The notes below the pieces were generated by a model, which saw only the letters and a program-made list of their open reading frames with translations, did not search any database and was not told where the DNA came from. From Polytrichum commune (lineage: Eukaryota; Streptophyta; Polytrichopsida; Polytrichales; Polytrichaceae), in contig OX485808.1 of NCBI GenBank assembly GCA_950295325.1, positions 40,570,527-40,634,526 of the forward strand: a stretch of 64,000 bases of DNA, in the 5' to 3' direction. Positions 44,931 through 56,340 of the stretch are shown piece after piece; the first letter of the stretch is position 1, and the number at the start of each line of letters is the position of its first letter. The translations under genes and the position numbers were made by a program.

Positions 44931-47900
44931 ATTAAACTTGTCTATGCATGTGCCCTCGACTACAATTAAGTGCAAAGACAATCAAGAGTGGAGAAGGCAT
45001 CCATGTCCAATAGCAGCTAAAGTGGCCAAGGGACAATGTCTGAAATGTACACATATATATATATATATGGCTGGGTTTTGTCGATTATTAGTTCCAGATC
45101 CCAAAGCTTCTAGCAGCGGATGGAAAGCAAGAAGACCCAATGTTGTGCATGTCATGCAATGTTTTGCATGTTGAGTTCAATGGAAAACATGAAACAAATG
45201 AGCAAATCATGTTCTAGTTGATCTTGGGTTTCACTCTCCTCCGTAACAACATCTAGATGACAACTGCTACGATAATTATAATACCAATCACTCTTTTTGT
45301 CCAGTCGAGTCCCAAATCCATTTGCCTTTCCTTAAGGCTTCGGATTGGATGCAAAGCTGCCAGTCTCATTAGCCTCCATGTAGAAGCTAAACATCCACAA
45401 TACATACAATTTCAGCATCATATTTTGCAATATAATGTACTTCGAAATACTAGTATCCACTAAAACCCATCCAAAACTTCACAGTCCAAGCCACTTATTA
45501 AGACTCTTCTGTCCTCAAAATCATTGTCATGATATTAACGTCTACGATATTAAAGTAAACTGGGGAGCATTCACAAGATATTTACTACATCCAAGATTTC
45601 TTAAGCATAGTTAGCATCTATATCAAATATTTTAGCACATAACATCCAACCAATCATTTCATTTTGCAAAACTTTTGTGTGGCAGCCACGGCATCACGAG
45701 CGTTGAAGAAATGACATGTGGACAGTGATTATACCGCCTCTTGTCATCCACAATTTTATTCATCCACTTCTATCCATCCGTCCAGTTGCTCTAAGTCTGT
45801 GTTCCATAGCATCAAAGTTTCCTTTAAAGTAAATATCATTCAAGGCTTGTTTCCACAAGGGTTGGTCATGATTCTTGTCGTTGTTGTGGCTTACTTTCTT
45901 TGGTGTTATTTTCATGAGAAAGATAAAGAAACACTAATCACAATCAAACAACATTCTACTTCATTAACCCCACTGCTCCATGTGGTTAACTAGTTTTGGG
46001 ATGATTGTTCATGCTCATGTGGCATCATTGGAAAGATTCAAGACCAAGGTTCGGGGAGAAAGTTCAGAAGATAGTCACTTTTATACTATAATCTAATGCC
46101 AATAAGGATAATAATCACTTGACATTCTTCTCGAGTCTAAGACGGGCCTAAAGCAATTATTGGATATACACACAATGGAGCTAGAGAAAGATACAAAATT
46201 GAAGTTCTCAAGTCAGGATAGCTACACTCAACACAAATGTTTGAATGTGGGTTTGTTGACGACCAGTGTGTGCCAATCAATATGAGATGTTTAGTGTAGT
46301 GTTTCAAAATAATTTGATTTAATATATATACATAAACCGAATTTGGATGACAAGATGAGAATCAAATTGGTCTAGTCAGTGGCCATTCATAAGTTGGAGA
46401 CTAACAAAAGTGTGACTTGAAAACAATTACTACTACACTACGTTCTTCATTGGCAACATGCAAAGAATATTGCAGGTTTCTCTTTAAGGTTTCAATCAAA
46501 TCTCAAAAATTGGGAGACCAGAACATTCAAAATTACACAAGCCCTTCAACTTTCATTTCCTATTATTCGGAAGGACTTAAGATACTTAAAGCACTCAAAA
46601 TCTCACTTTGATTTATCAACGACCACATTGATGCAAACTATTAAATGTTCACCAATTGGACATTATAGAACATTAACATAAATACTTAGTGAATAGTAAA
46701 AATATATAGGAATGTGTAATTCCAAATACTAAGTGACACTCAATATCATATATAGTGTATTAAATCCATAACACAAGAGCTAGAATACACTCAATGCTAA
46801 TTAGGTAAATTAGGTAAAGTCCCATTAAGCTTTGCAGCTGCAAATTCAACAACAATAAAAGCCGCTAAGTTGTAAGAATTGCCAAGATCCAAGCCACCAC
46901 CTCATGTTGGGAAGGGGTCATTTCCATCATTGGTCCCTATAGCCAAAGCTAATGCCCATAACCACCCTCTGCTTGATATTATACCAGGCCAATGGACCAA
47001 GTTTCTCCTCCAATCCTTACCGGCACAAGCCCCACAACCTACCCAATTGCACCATTGACACATCAAATCCAAATTTTCCCAATTTTGCCTCATTCCCCAT
47101 TTTATCATACAACACTCACCAAATGTACCCTAAAATTGCAATAAACCATAAACAAATTTCTAGATCATGCTAATGCCACTCCCACTAGGGCCTCCAATAA
47201 CCAACATGTATCTCAAAATATTCTATACAATGTGACCCATACATGCACATCTGTCCATGCTCCCTATTTACATTTCCATCTTTCTTTTTCTTTATGAACT
47301 TGGTCCATCTACTAGTGTAGCCATTGAACCTATACATACATCCCGATTGAACCCATGACCATCTATATGTAGGGGATCAAATTGTTTACTATGTCAGACA
47401 AAGGTGACGTTATCTTTCTCTTAGAAGGACCTCTCATCAAGAATGAAATAGTGTTAAGATAGTCACACCTATTTCTGGCATTCTAGTGAGTTTGGGCACC
47501 TACAAACTCCGGTCTATATGTTGATCATTTGTTGGATTAGGCTTTCAAAGTGGATTTGAAAGCTTTTGTATTCTTGCGTGTAGAACATGCCAATTTCTAA
47601 CAACTTATTTAAGTTGGGATTTGTCAAACCCATTGTCTTCAGATGAAGCCACTGTGGACACCTCCACCTCTGTGGAATCATCTAACCAATGCATTCGAGC
47701 ATTAGAAACTTTAGCATGTTAGCGATTGCAAATCATGACCAAAGAATCTAAAATCATTGAAATCGGAGTTGAGGAAGGTGTTGATCTAGGTTCTTGAATC
47801 AAAGAACCTCTTGTTCCCAATTTGGTTTTAATTGGAGAGAACTTTTTTATTGTTCAATGTTGTGTAAGTGGATGACATCATTAGTGGATTCTACATAGGT

Positions 47901-48726
47901 CATTTGCCAATGAAAACCAAGTTTACTGCCAATATAGGCTATGTCATGTCTCTAAAATGGTTACATGTAAGATCATATGTTGTTGAATTGACTTGTCATG
48001 ATAGAATACCCACAAAACTAGTTGATTGGGACCTCACAACCACATGCCGCCTCCTAATTTGCCCACCTTGCCCACAAAAATCAATCAGGTCATAGGTCGG
48101 TGGATAGTACTCCTGATTATGGAGGATGCTGAGTGTGGTTTGATTTTTGTGGAGGTGACTAACCCAAATATCATCGAGAATGGTGGCTAAATCACCATGT
48201 GTTACTCATCCACCAAATTGGAGTGATTGTACCACCCATTAGGAACCAAGATAAGTGTCGAATTAAGGAAACTAACCAAATTAGCCTCATCTACGTTAAG
48301 GGCACCCATTTGTGCCACGCATCTTGGTCAAGCCCCATCACGTTCGGCATGGGATAAAATACTATTTGAAAGACCTAAGTTTTCCGACCTTGCTCATAAA
48401 TTCATGATTGTGATAAGAATGTGAGATCACAAGTGACATGCCATACTTGCTTGTAACACCTTATATATAGTTATGAATCAGCAAATCCATGTCCCTTAGG
48501 GGCACTTTATATTAGGGCCCATTTGCAAACCCTAGGCATCAACCAATGAGAGTGCTTAGATTGCCCAAATGATCTCCTAAAGCTTACGTGGCGGGTAGCA
48601 TGGCGGCGTTTTGGAGGGAAAGAAATGGGCTGATGCCAAAAAAATTGGGTCGAGGGTTTATGGAGACCCACTTCGCACCTTCGGCCCACTTCACCCAACT
48701 TCCGTCATATAGTCATTTATGACTTT
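44931..48726. other. Repeat-rich non-coding region
   Basis: It includes the partner of the repeat at 3216-4500 (45680-47310) and an inverted relative of 38990-39590 (46440-46760). Short frames near 47868-48424 have no recognisable domain. No gene is supported. Confidence 0.5.
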
Positions 48727-48755
48727 AACACTATATTCGTTATTTGGAGACTTTT
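48727..48755. repeat. Left terminal inverted repeat of element B
   Basis: It differs from the left end of element A at two of 29 bases. CTTT precedes it and should recur at the right end outside the window. Confidence 0.8.
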
Positions 48756-49036
48756 TGTTAATTTTGAGACTATTTAAGGACGTGGCTTTCACATTTATAG
48801 GAATGAAAACACTAAAAATATGCTATGTTCCCAATTTTGGAAACAAATAAGAGACTCAAATGCATGGAACTACACATTAACAATAAGAAAATGGGATATA
48901 TGAAAACATTTGCATATGGAAAATCAATATCATATTTATTGAATAGGGGTTGAAGTACAAAATGCAAGTGGAATATCCAATATTAGGCGAAAGTCCTAGA
49001 AACATAATTCCACAACTACATGTATGTTAATATAGC

Positions 49037-49933
49037 CTATACGTTCGGATCATGATTACGACTCACTACTTTTGCTTTTGCAATACTATTATTAGCATTT
49101 ACGGCCGTTTCACGTTCCTTTGCTTTCATGGCCTCCATGGCTCTAAAGATCTCGGGTCCGCGGCTGTAACCTTGTTTATTTGTTGACCCCGAATATGCGC
49201 CATTTGCCCATATTTGCCGACCCCCTTCCGAATAAGTGGAATACGAATGCGTTTGGGAAACCGAACGTCTTGCACTCTTCCGTAGGGCCAAACAACGATC
49301 AGACTCGCAAGAAGTTGTCTTCAGTGTTCGCCTATCCAATGACGAAGTCGATGATGCCCGGCCCACATTCGTGTACATTGGGGTCTGAACAATGACCATA
49401 AATATATATAATGAAGTGGGTTAGTATAAGTGGTTACAAGTTACGGATGGAAGTCCGAAAAACCCAAGAAGTTGAAATGCACTAATACACGGAAATCATC
49501 AAGGAAAAACTTGAGAATGCCAATAGTTGGGCACCTTCGCCTTTGGGGCGCTGGTTAGAGCTTTTGGGACATCGACGGGTGTAGATACAAGCCCGAGAGG
49601 GACGTTCGCAAACGCCGGGACATCAATTTGGGGTTCATCCATGCAAAGGCGTCTGGTCGACCGTGGGTTACGGACGTGCTTCTCACTGCGGAGGGGAGAT
49701 GGAGATGGACTTGGAGAGTAATTGAGTTTTGCAACCTTTGCAGGAGGGCTATCCACGACTCCGTCTTCAAACCCGGAGTCTTTGGAGTAATCAACAGCAG
49801 AGGCAGCATCGACGGCCGAATATTGGAATAGTGAAGGCATTGCAACGTCGCTCATACCAAGGGAAAGGGAGCCGGTGTCTGCCTGAGATGCAGACATGCC
49901 ATTGACGACACTTTTGGGTGCTTGGTGAGGCAA
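49037..49933 (-). CDS. Small downstream frame of element B (two exons), unknown function
   Basis: Exon 1 is 49535-49933 (acceptor GTGTCTTAG, donor AAG|GTGCCC) and exon 2 is 49037-49384 (acceptor TTGTTCAG). It matches the element A frame in exon plan and in SAVDAASAVDYS, SLDRRTLK and QGYSRGPEIFRAMEA, while the linkers diverge. The frame is intact. The first coding exon is not resolved; it may be a separate gene or an alternative 3' end of the large gene. Confidence 0.55.
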
Positions 49934-50025
49934 CTAAGACACAAAAATACATTACAAAGATAAGGGGAGAAATGTTAGATATTTACATGGAGAGTCCAAG
50001 TACAAACCCAAAATCATCAAAGTTT

Positions 50026-50793
50026 TCATATTAATTTATTGAGTCTAGCGTAGCCGTACAATCTCCTAAATTCCTCATCTTGTGGGCCTAGAGGCCTATT
50101 GCCAATTGGGTTGGAGAGCACAAAATCCGGGACACTTCCGGGGTGATAGGCAAGCCTCCTAATGTAGGGTCCTAGTTCACTCTCTAGAAAGTTGTCATTT
50201 CTATCGCTTTCCCAAGGATCCGGGAATATGCAATTGCCCGGGGGATTGAGAATACTCTTTGCCGGGCTGTCGTCAATGAGGAGTGTGTTATCCGGGGTGG
50301 GCCAACAACCGTGGGGAACCCCCTCCAACATAGGGACGCCCACCCAGAGGTTCTTCCTCAGGACCTTTAAGAATTGAGGCCCACGACCCCCTCCGACCTT
50401 GGGTACAATATTGCCACTACGGTCATAGAGGTCATCGCAGTGTTCTTGACCGAGAAGCAAGCATGGCATTGCGAGTTCTCGGAAAAGGAAACCGACGATG
50501 GCCTTCGTGTTGTCCATGAGCATAGAGCTCCAGATGATGACATGGGCGAAGCCAAGGACCTCACGAAGGAAGCTCCTCAAACCGGGGCGGGCACGTACAA
50601 CCTTCTTATTTATGAGAGTATCGAAATGTCCGCCGTAATCCATGTCTTGTGGACTACGGAAGGGCCCCTTGGACGCACTATTCGAGATATGTTTGGATTG
50701 ACAAAGCACCCCATTGAGGTCAAATATTATGAACGGTTTCATCATGGGCGCGCTTGGTTTTCCCGCGGGGTTGCGACATATCTCCGACGGACC
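50026..50793 (-). CDS. Element B large gene, exon 4: NIF/FCP1-type HAD phosphatase domain
   Basis: 256 codons including the stop, undamaged. Motifs: PFIIFDLNGVLC, RARPGLRSFLREV, VIIWSSMLMDNT, LIDDSPAKSILNPPGN, ending RLNKLI. The nucleophile Asp is present. The second Asp of DxDxT is Asn in both elements, so catalysis may be altered, although plant NIF-like proteins with DLNG are known. Confidence 0.85.
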   Translation of the reverse strand, partial: GPSEICRNPAGKPSAPMMKPFIIFDLNGVLCQSKHISNSASKGPFRSPQDMDYGGHFDTLINKKVVRARPGLRSFLREVLGFAHVIIWSSMLMDNTKAIVGFLFRELAMPCLLLGQEHCDDLYDRSGNIVPKVGGGRGPQFLKVLRKNLWVGVPMLEGVPHGCWPTPDNTLLIDDSPAKSILNPPGNCIFPDPWESDRNDNFLESELGPYIRRLAYHPGSVPDFVLSNPIGNRPLGPQDEEFRRLYGYARLNKLI

Positions 50794-53700
50794 CTGTGAT
50801 GGAACATTCTATCTAGGTAAATGGTACTACTCAAGAAAACCAATTGACAAGCATGGATAAACTCAACACAAATTATAAGGCCAAAAATAATCCGAACCAT
50901 CCAGTTGAAAAATTGGTATTAATGTAATTGGTGATATACATTTGGTGAATAATATACATTGTCGCAAAAAATATCTATTGAAGTTAATGGAATCTATGCT
51001 AACAAAATTGTATCCACCCGCCGGGCGAAGTCGAGGATTGAACTCGATAATATACACACGCCACGAAGGAGGCAGACAAGGAAGTTTTGGACGCGCGTCC
51101 GTAACGTGGGAGGCATGCTCAAAGGTTGATTACCTCTTCAAGGGCGAGGTCCGCGCCAGCAGTGCCTCCCTCACCTGGCCCCGTCATGGGCACAGGATCC
51201 GGACGCGCGTCCGCAAAATTGTCCAGATCTTCGACCACCAACAAGGTGTCTCCAGCCGCTTGCGACCCTTGAGTATCCACGTAAGGCTGATCCTCATCTG
51301 TGGAGTCTTGGCTGCCCCGCATATGTACATCTTCATCGCCGATGGGGGCATTGCCTTCATTGACATCTGTCTCGGCGGCACCCGCCATGTCACGTGCCGG
51401 TATCTCCTCCACTCCTGTAGGATGAGAGGAGGGCTCCTCTGGAGTGGCGACAACAAGGGGAGAGGGCGGGACAATCAACGCGGGGGCTGGATAAGCATGC
51501 TCGGGTATATACACCGCATGGCTACTAGACGGAGGCCGCATGAGAGTGGGGGGCATAGACATGACGGCATCGGGAGCTGTATAGACTACAGGGGGTCTTG
51601 CCTGCAAGCTCTGCATCAGGCTCATAAATTGTTGACTTTGGGCCAAGAACTGTTGATTTTGGGCCATGAGATCGGCGTGCCTTCGAGCAGACTCCAACCT
51701 AGCTTGCTCCATCTCAGCTTGGATGGCGGCCATCTTTTTGGCGTGCTCCTCGTTAGCTTCTCGAAGCCGTTGGTCAAGCTCTTCCTTCATTCGCCTCTCC
51801 ATCTTCTCGTCCAATTCGGACACTGACATCGGCTCTTTCTTCACCTTGCCAGGTTCCGTAGGCAAGGCAGAGATGGCATTGTGAATCCTAATCTCATCCT
51901 CGTCTTCATCGGAGAGCTCCAAGACCGCGCCTTCAGGGTATTCGTTGTATGGCGTCTTGTTCCTCTTTCGTCGACTCTCACGATATAGAGAGATATCAGG
52001 CCTCAATATCAACTCCAGCACATCCCTCCCCTCCATAGGGGGTAGATCTGAATGTTGAGATCCCCCTCCAGATGAAGCGGTGCATCCGCCTTCTGCCGCA
52101 AGGTCCACATCCTTCTCGGCCATAACTCCTGGAGCACGAGATGGACCCGCAGTTGAGGGAAATCCAACTCGAGAGGTGGAAGTCCCAAAAGGTGAGAGAA
52201 CAGGGGTATGAGGGACCCTTATCGGAGTGAAGTTCACGCGTGCCTCCTGCGCATCCGTGTCGTCTGTTCCCAGCAGGAAAGCACTTGGATTAATTGGGTC
52301 GCGAACAAGGCCGTGTAAAGGCTCCTGTGTGGAGGGTTGCGCTCTTGGGGAACTGGGATCTTGGTCCTCTTCAGGGTCTGTCTCCATTCCGGGCATTGCC
52401 TCTTCTCTAGAAGAAAGAGGCACAACAGGATGGGGTGTAAGGACGTCCATGATGTCCTGGATATCCATTTTGGAGGCCATTACCCTGTGAGTATGGGCGT
52501 CATCGTAGTCGGAATCCTGCACAAAAGAATTCACCTGCAAGCCAAGCATCTGGACCATAACAAGAAAATTAGATAAGAACAATAGTGGTGATTGCATATA
52601 AATGAGGCTAGATGTCAACACGTTATACGGACGCGCGTCCGTAAAACCACCACTCAAAAGTTGGACAATTTTACGGACGCACGGTCATAAAATTCACATG
52701 CACCTGATACTGGGTTTTTACGGACGCGCGTCCGTAAAATAACTATGCAAAAGATAGGTGGGTTGAAAGACAAACAAATACTCACCAGTGCTGCATACAT
52801 AAACTTCGTGCCTCCGAAGACGTTGTAAACTGTCTCACTCATGACAGTTAAAGCCTTCAAGACCCCTATATAAAAGTCCATCCGGAGCTCGAACGCCGGA
52901 TAGATTGCATGCATTGTCTCCTCAACAAGCTCCTTGGGATGTGGTGGCGGCAACGAATAGACTTTCCTGAACACCTCGTGTGATTTAATGGGCAATCGCC
53001 CAGTTGGGGAAGACTTGCGTGTTAAGAAATAAAGCTGCACAGCTCCCACTTGCTTCACCCCCCTTGCCTCTTGAATGAAAGTGATCCCTTCTGTCTTCGC
53101 TGGGATGTAGGTGCTGTGGTACATATCGTATTCGAGGTCCATCGTTGATGTGTACAGATGGACAATGGATGTGGACCTCTCTTGCTCTACAATCCATAAC
53201 CACACATGAGGCTCGAAGAGGGCAGGCGAGCGATAGCTCTTGAAGGCTTTTAAGAAGGGCTCGTAGAAGGGTGCTCCCGCAACGTCTTGCTTCCATGCTC
53301 CGGGAATTGCACGAAAATAAAAAATGGCGAAAGGGCAACCCCTGGGGTCATCTCTCACAGAGGCTCTTGAAGCATGGGTGTCCCATGCGCCGAACTTCAT
53401 GCCCTTTGCGACCGTGCAGAATCTTGCAAACCCTCCAAATTTCGCGTTCTTTTTCCTATCGAGAAAGTGAACATACAACCCTGCCTCCCTCTCGTCGATG
53501 GATCCCTTCTTTTCGTTCCTTCTGGATCGTTGGGCAAGGAAGGATGATGCCCCTCTTATCAAAGCTCGCATTGAGACGCCATTGATGTGGTATTCACCCT
53601 TCAGCTTCCTCCAATTCTCCCACACGATCTCACCATCACTATTAATGAGGTTGTGGGTGGGCAGCAATTTGCTAATCTCCCTTACAGCCATGGTCTTCTT

Positions 53701-55527
53701 CTTTCTGTAATCGCACCATTCCTTAATGTGGTACGTGGATGGCTTCATGTGCTTCGGCCGCTTCAGAAAGATTTTGGGATAGGGCAAAGTTCTTCTAGGA
53801 GTTTCTAGAAGAATGTGTTCTGCTGCCCTGTACAGCTCCGAGTCCATCAATCCTTGGAGGGGACGAAAGAACTCTCGCAGGATTGGTGGTACCTTAACTT
53901 TTGAGTCGCTCTTGTAGGTGTTCTCCGTATCTGGATTGACAAGGTCGCCGTTGTTGTGGGCATCGAAAAGTCGCAACCATATTGACCACGTCTCTTCTGT
54001 TGCAGTGATGAGCTTGAGTTCGCCTTTTAATTCATGCACTGTTTTCATGCCGCTTGTCTTCATGTCTATACTCGAGAACTTTGTCAATATGGCATTGCTG
54101 AATGTCTGCAAGAGGCGCGAATTGCAAGAAATCAGAACATTGAATTCAGTACAAATTAAATTCAAATATTTGAAGCAGTGGGAGGAGAAGGGCCACATTT
54201 ACGGACGCACGTCCGTAAATCTATTTGAGTAACATACCTGTCATTTTGGGTTCTTCACGACAGCATTATCTCTTTCTTTTGGGGGACATTCGTGCTCCAC
54301 CCACAAGGTCCTCCCAGCCACGATGTTGGCTGCCCATGAAGCCTCGAACTGCCTCACTTTATTCCCCTGGTTCATGAAGGCAGATATTGCTATGAGTTGG
54401 TTCGAGTCCTTGGAATGCACGACGAATGCCTTCCAATATCGGATTGTCTCCTTTAATGGGCTTTTCCACTCGTCGTCTTCAAGGAGAGCTTTTGCAGCCA
54501 TTACACTATGTTGGCCGTCGACAATGTAGAACTCTCCATTCTTGAGAATCGGCCAATTTTTTTCGTTGACTTCAACGATAGGATCCTTTGGTGTCACACA
54601 AATGGTTTGCCTGTCAAACTTGGGGTTGTTCATGATGTTGTTCATTTGCCACCATACACCGCTTTCTTCTTTTGCTCTGGTATTCATACTTTCGGTGCCC
54701 TTGTGGCATTTGTAGACATCTACTTCGAAAGTAAAATACCTGCCAAGGGGCCAACATCCCTTCGTCTTCTCATCGAACTCTTGGAATATTTTTGTTGAGA
54801 GTTCGGCGTCAGGGCGTTGACCCTTTTTGAGGAGTGGAGCGACAGTCAGTGTAGAGCTGACATCCGGACCCTCTGTTAGTCCAGAGTCCATCTGCGAGTG
54901 AGAGCGTTTACTCGCCTGTCTGCTCCCTCTTGATGCACCACTCTGCGAGGGCCTTGAGGATTCCGGCACTGGTTTAGGCACACGCTTAGGTCGTTCAGGA
55001 ACGACTTGTTTTTTCTTATCTTTCCCCTTTCTGGCCTCTAGCAAGGCTCCATTTACTCTTGTTACATTGTTCAAGAGTCGTCCAAGCCGCTTACCCGTCC
55101 AAGGTGCATTGCATGCATAGTCTTGGAACTCCGTCTGGAGATTGAAGCAAGCCGCATCTGTACTAGCATTCTCACACTCATTTTTGTTGAAGGGGTGGTA
55201 GGATTCGTGCAAAATGAAAGTGACCCGATCTTCTTTCTTCTCAAGGTCTATTACTACATAATCCCCTTGTGCCACTGCACACTCTACTGTCCACGATTTA
55301 AGCTTTATCCACTTCTCAGCTTCATCTATGTCCGTCTTCATTTGATATGCAAATCTAAGCACAAATATTTCTTTCTCGTCCTTTTCTACCAATACTGTCC
55401 AATTATCCACAATTTCATCTTGTGGCTTGTAATGGTCGTTGGGACTTATGTCTTTGATGGCTTCTAGTAGCGGAGGAATGAGAGCTTCTGCGAACATCTC
55501 AATTGCATGTCTCTTTTTAGATGCCAT
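50026..55527 (-). CDS. Large multi-exon gene of element B (DGQH region, coiled coil, HAD phosphatase)
   Basis: Exons are 54238-55527, 52786-54105, 51134-52549 and 50026-50793, with GT-AG sites and the phase preserved at each junction, for about 1,598 codons. The acceptor TTTGCAG lies directly before the ATG at 55527, so a leader exon lies upstream. One in-frame TGA (54241-54243) stands where element A has Trp, two codons before the exon 1 donor. This is the only visible lesion. The TGA could be real damage, or a slightly earlier donor could avoid it. Palindromes lie in each intron. Confidence 0.75.
51134..52549 (-). CDS. Element B large gene, exon 3: acidic motif, coiled coil and Pro-rich tail
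   Basis: MLGLQVNSFVQDSDYDD opens the exon. KTPYNEYPEGAVLELSDEDE is the best conserved block and contains a SUMO-interaction-like VLEL followed by acids. A long charged heptad helix runs from about SVSELDEKMERRMKEELDQR through to LMAQNQQFLAQSQQ. A palindrome of the B type (51198-51215) lies in coding sequence and encodes ADARPD, in a different frame from the exonic palindrome of element A. The donor is GAG|GTAATC. Confidence 0.6.
52786..54105 (-). CDS. Element B large gene, exon 2: conserved region of unknown function
   Basis: It is 440 codons without a stop. Blocks shared with element A include DLVNPDTE, RTLPYPKIFLKRPKH, RGCPFA, EPHVWLWIVEQE, STYIPAKTEGI and SETVYNVFGGTKFMYAA. Several conserved Trp and Tyr suggest a folded domain. 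Not recognised. Confidence 0.65.
54238..55527 (-). CDS. Element B large gene, exon 1: DGQH (ParB/DGQHR-like) region
   Basis: MASKKRHAIEMFAEAL opens the exon. A basic/Pro linker (about residues 167-210) separates an N-terminal region with CAVAQGDYVVIDLE from the region with NGEFYIVDGQHSVMAAK (DGQH at 337-340) and ISAFMNQGNK (about 381-390). These two motifs have the order and spacing of ParB/DGQHR-like proteins. Outside the motifs I see no further similarity. Confidence 0.6.
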
Positions 55528-55580
55528 CTGCAAATGATAAGATAGATAAGTTAGAATTCTTGGCAAAAGATATAGATCAT

Positions 55581-56340
55581 ACTTTACGAACGCGCGTTCG
55601 TAAAGTTTTCCAAATTGTCTCAATTATATTTTTGGATCCAAATGAAAAGATACATTTCTTCCAAATACGCATAACGCGTATATTATATACTCAAATATCT
55701 CTATAAGTTACGGACGCGCGTCCGTAAACTTCGCAAAGATAGTATGGTGGTAAATATCAATGTATTCAAGTTACGGTTAATATTTTTTTGAGAGTCTTGT
55801 TTCACACCTACGTTTTTGAGAGTCTTGTTTCTCACCTACATATATTTTTGAGAGTCTTGTTTCTCACCTACACAAAGATCCACAAAGTTTACGGACGCGC
55901 GTCCGTAAACTTTGAGTATTATAAAGGCTATTTTAATATGCCTAATATTACAATATTTGGCTTCGTTTGCGTAATATATTGTTTGAGAGGCTTGTCTCTC
56001 ACCTACCCAAAGATCCACAAAGTTTACGGACGCGCGTCCGTAAACTTTGAGTATTATAAAGGTTATTTTAATATGCCTAATATTACAATATTTGGCTTCG
56101 TTTGCGTAATATGCGGTTTGAGAGTCTTGTTTCTCACCTACACAAAGATCCACAAAGTTTACGGACGCGCGTCCGTAAACTTTGAGTATTATAAAGGCTA
56201 TTTTAATATGCCTAATATTACAATATTTGGCTTCGTTTGCGTAATATGTTGTTTGAGAGGCTTGTCTCTCACCTACACAAAGATCCACAAAGTTTACGGA
56301 CGCGCGTCCGTAAACTTTGAGGATTATAAAGGCTATTGTA
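55581..56340. repeat. 135-bp tandem array with 32-bp palindromes, element B leader
   Basis: Perfect 32-bp dyads start at 55883, 56018, 56153 and 56288, exactly 135 apart, within tandem units. Two single sites precede them: one at 55709, and one at 55581-55606 that has the element A core (TACGAACGCGCGTTCGTA). The period is divisible by three, which creates long but spurious repetitive frames on both strands. Confidence 0.95.

Larger units (their letters stand above)
51087..54217. repeat. Palindromes in introns and exon 3 of the element B large gene
   Basis: TACGGACGCGCGTCCGTA or variants start at 51087, 51198 (exonic), 52626, 52672 (degenerate), 52719 and 54200. Each intron holds at least one, as in element A. 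Confidence 0.9.
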
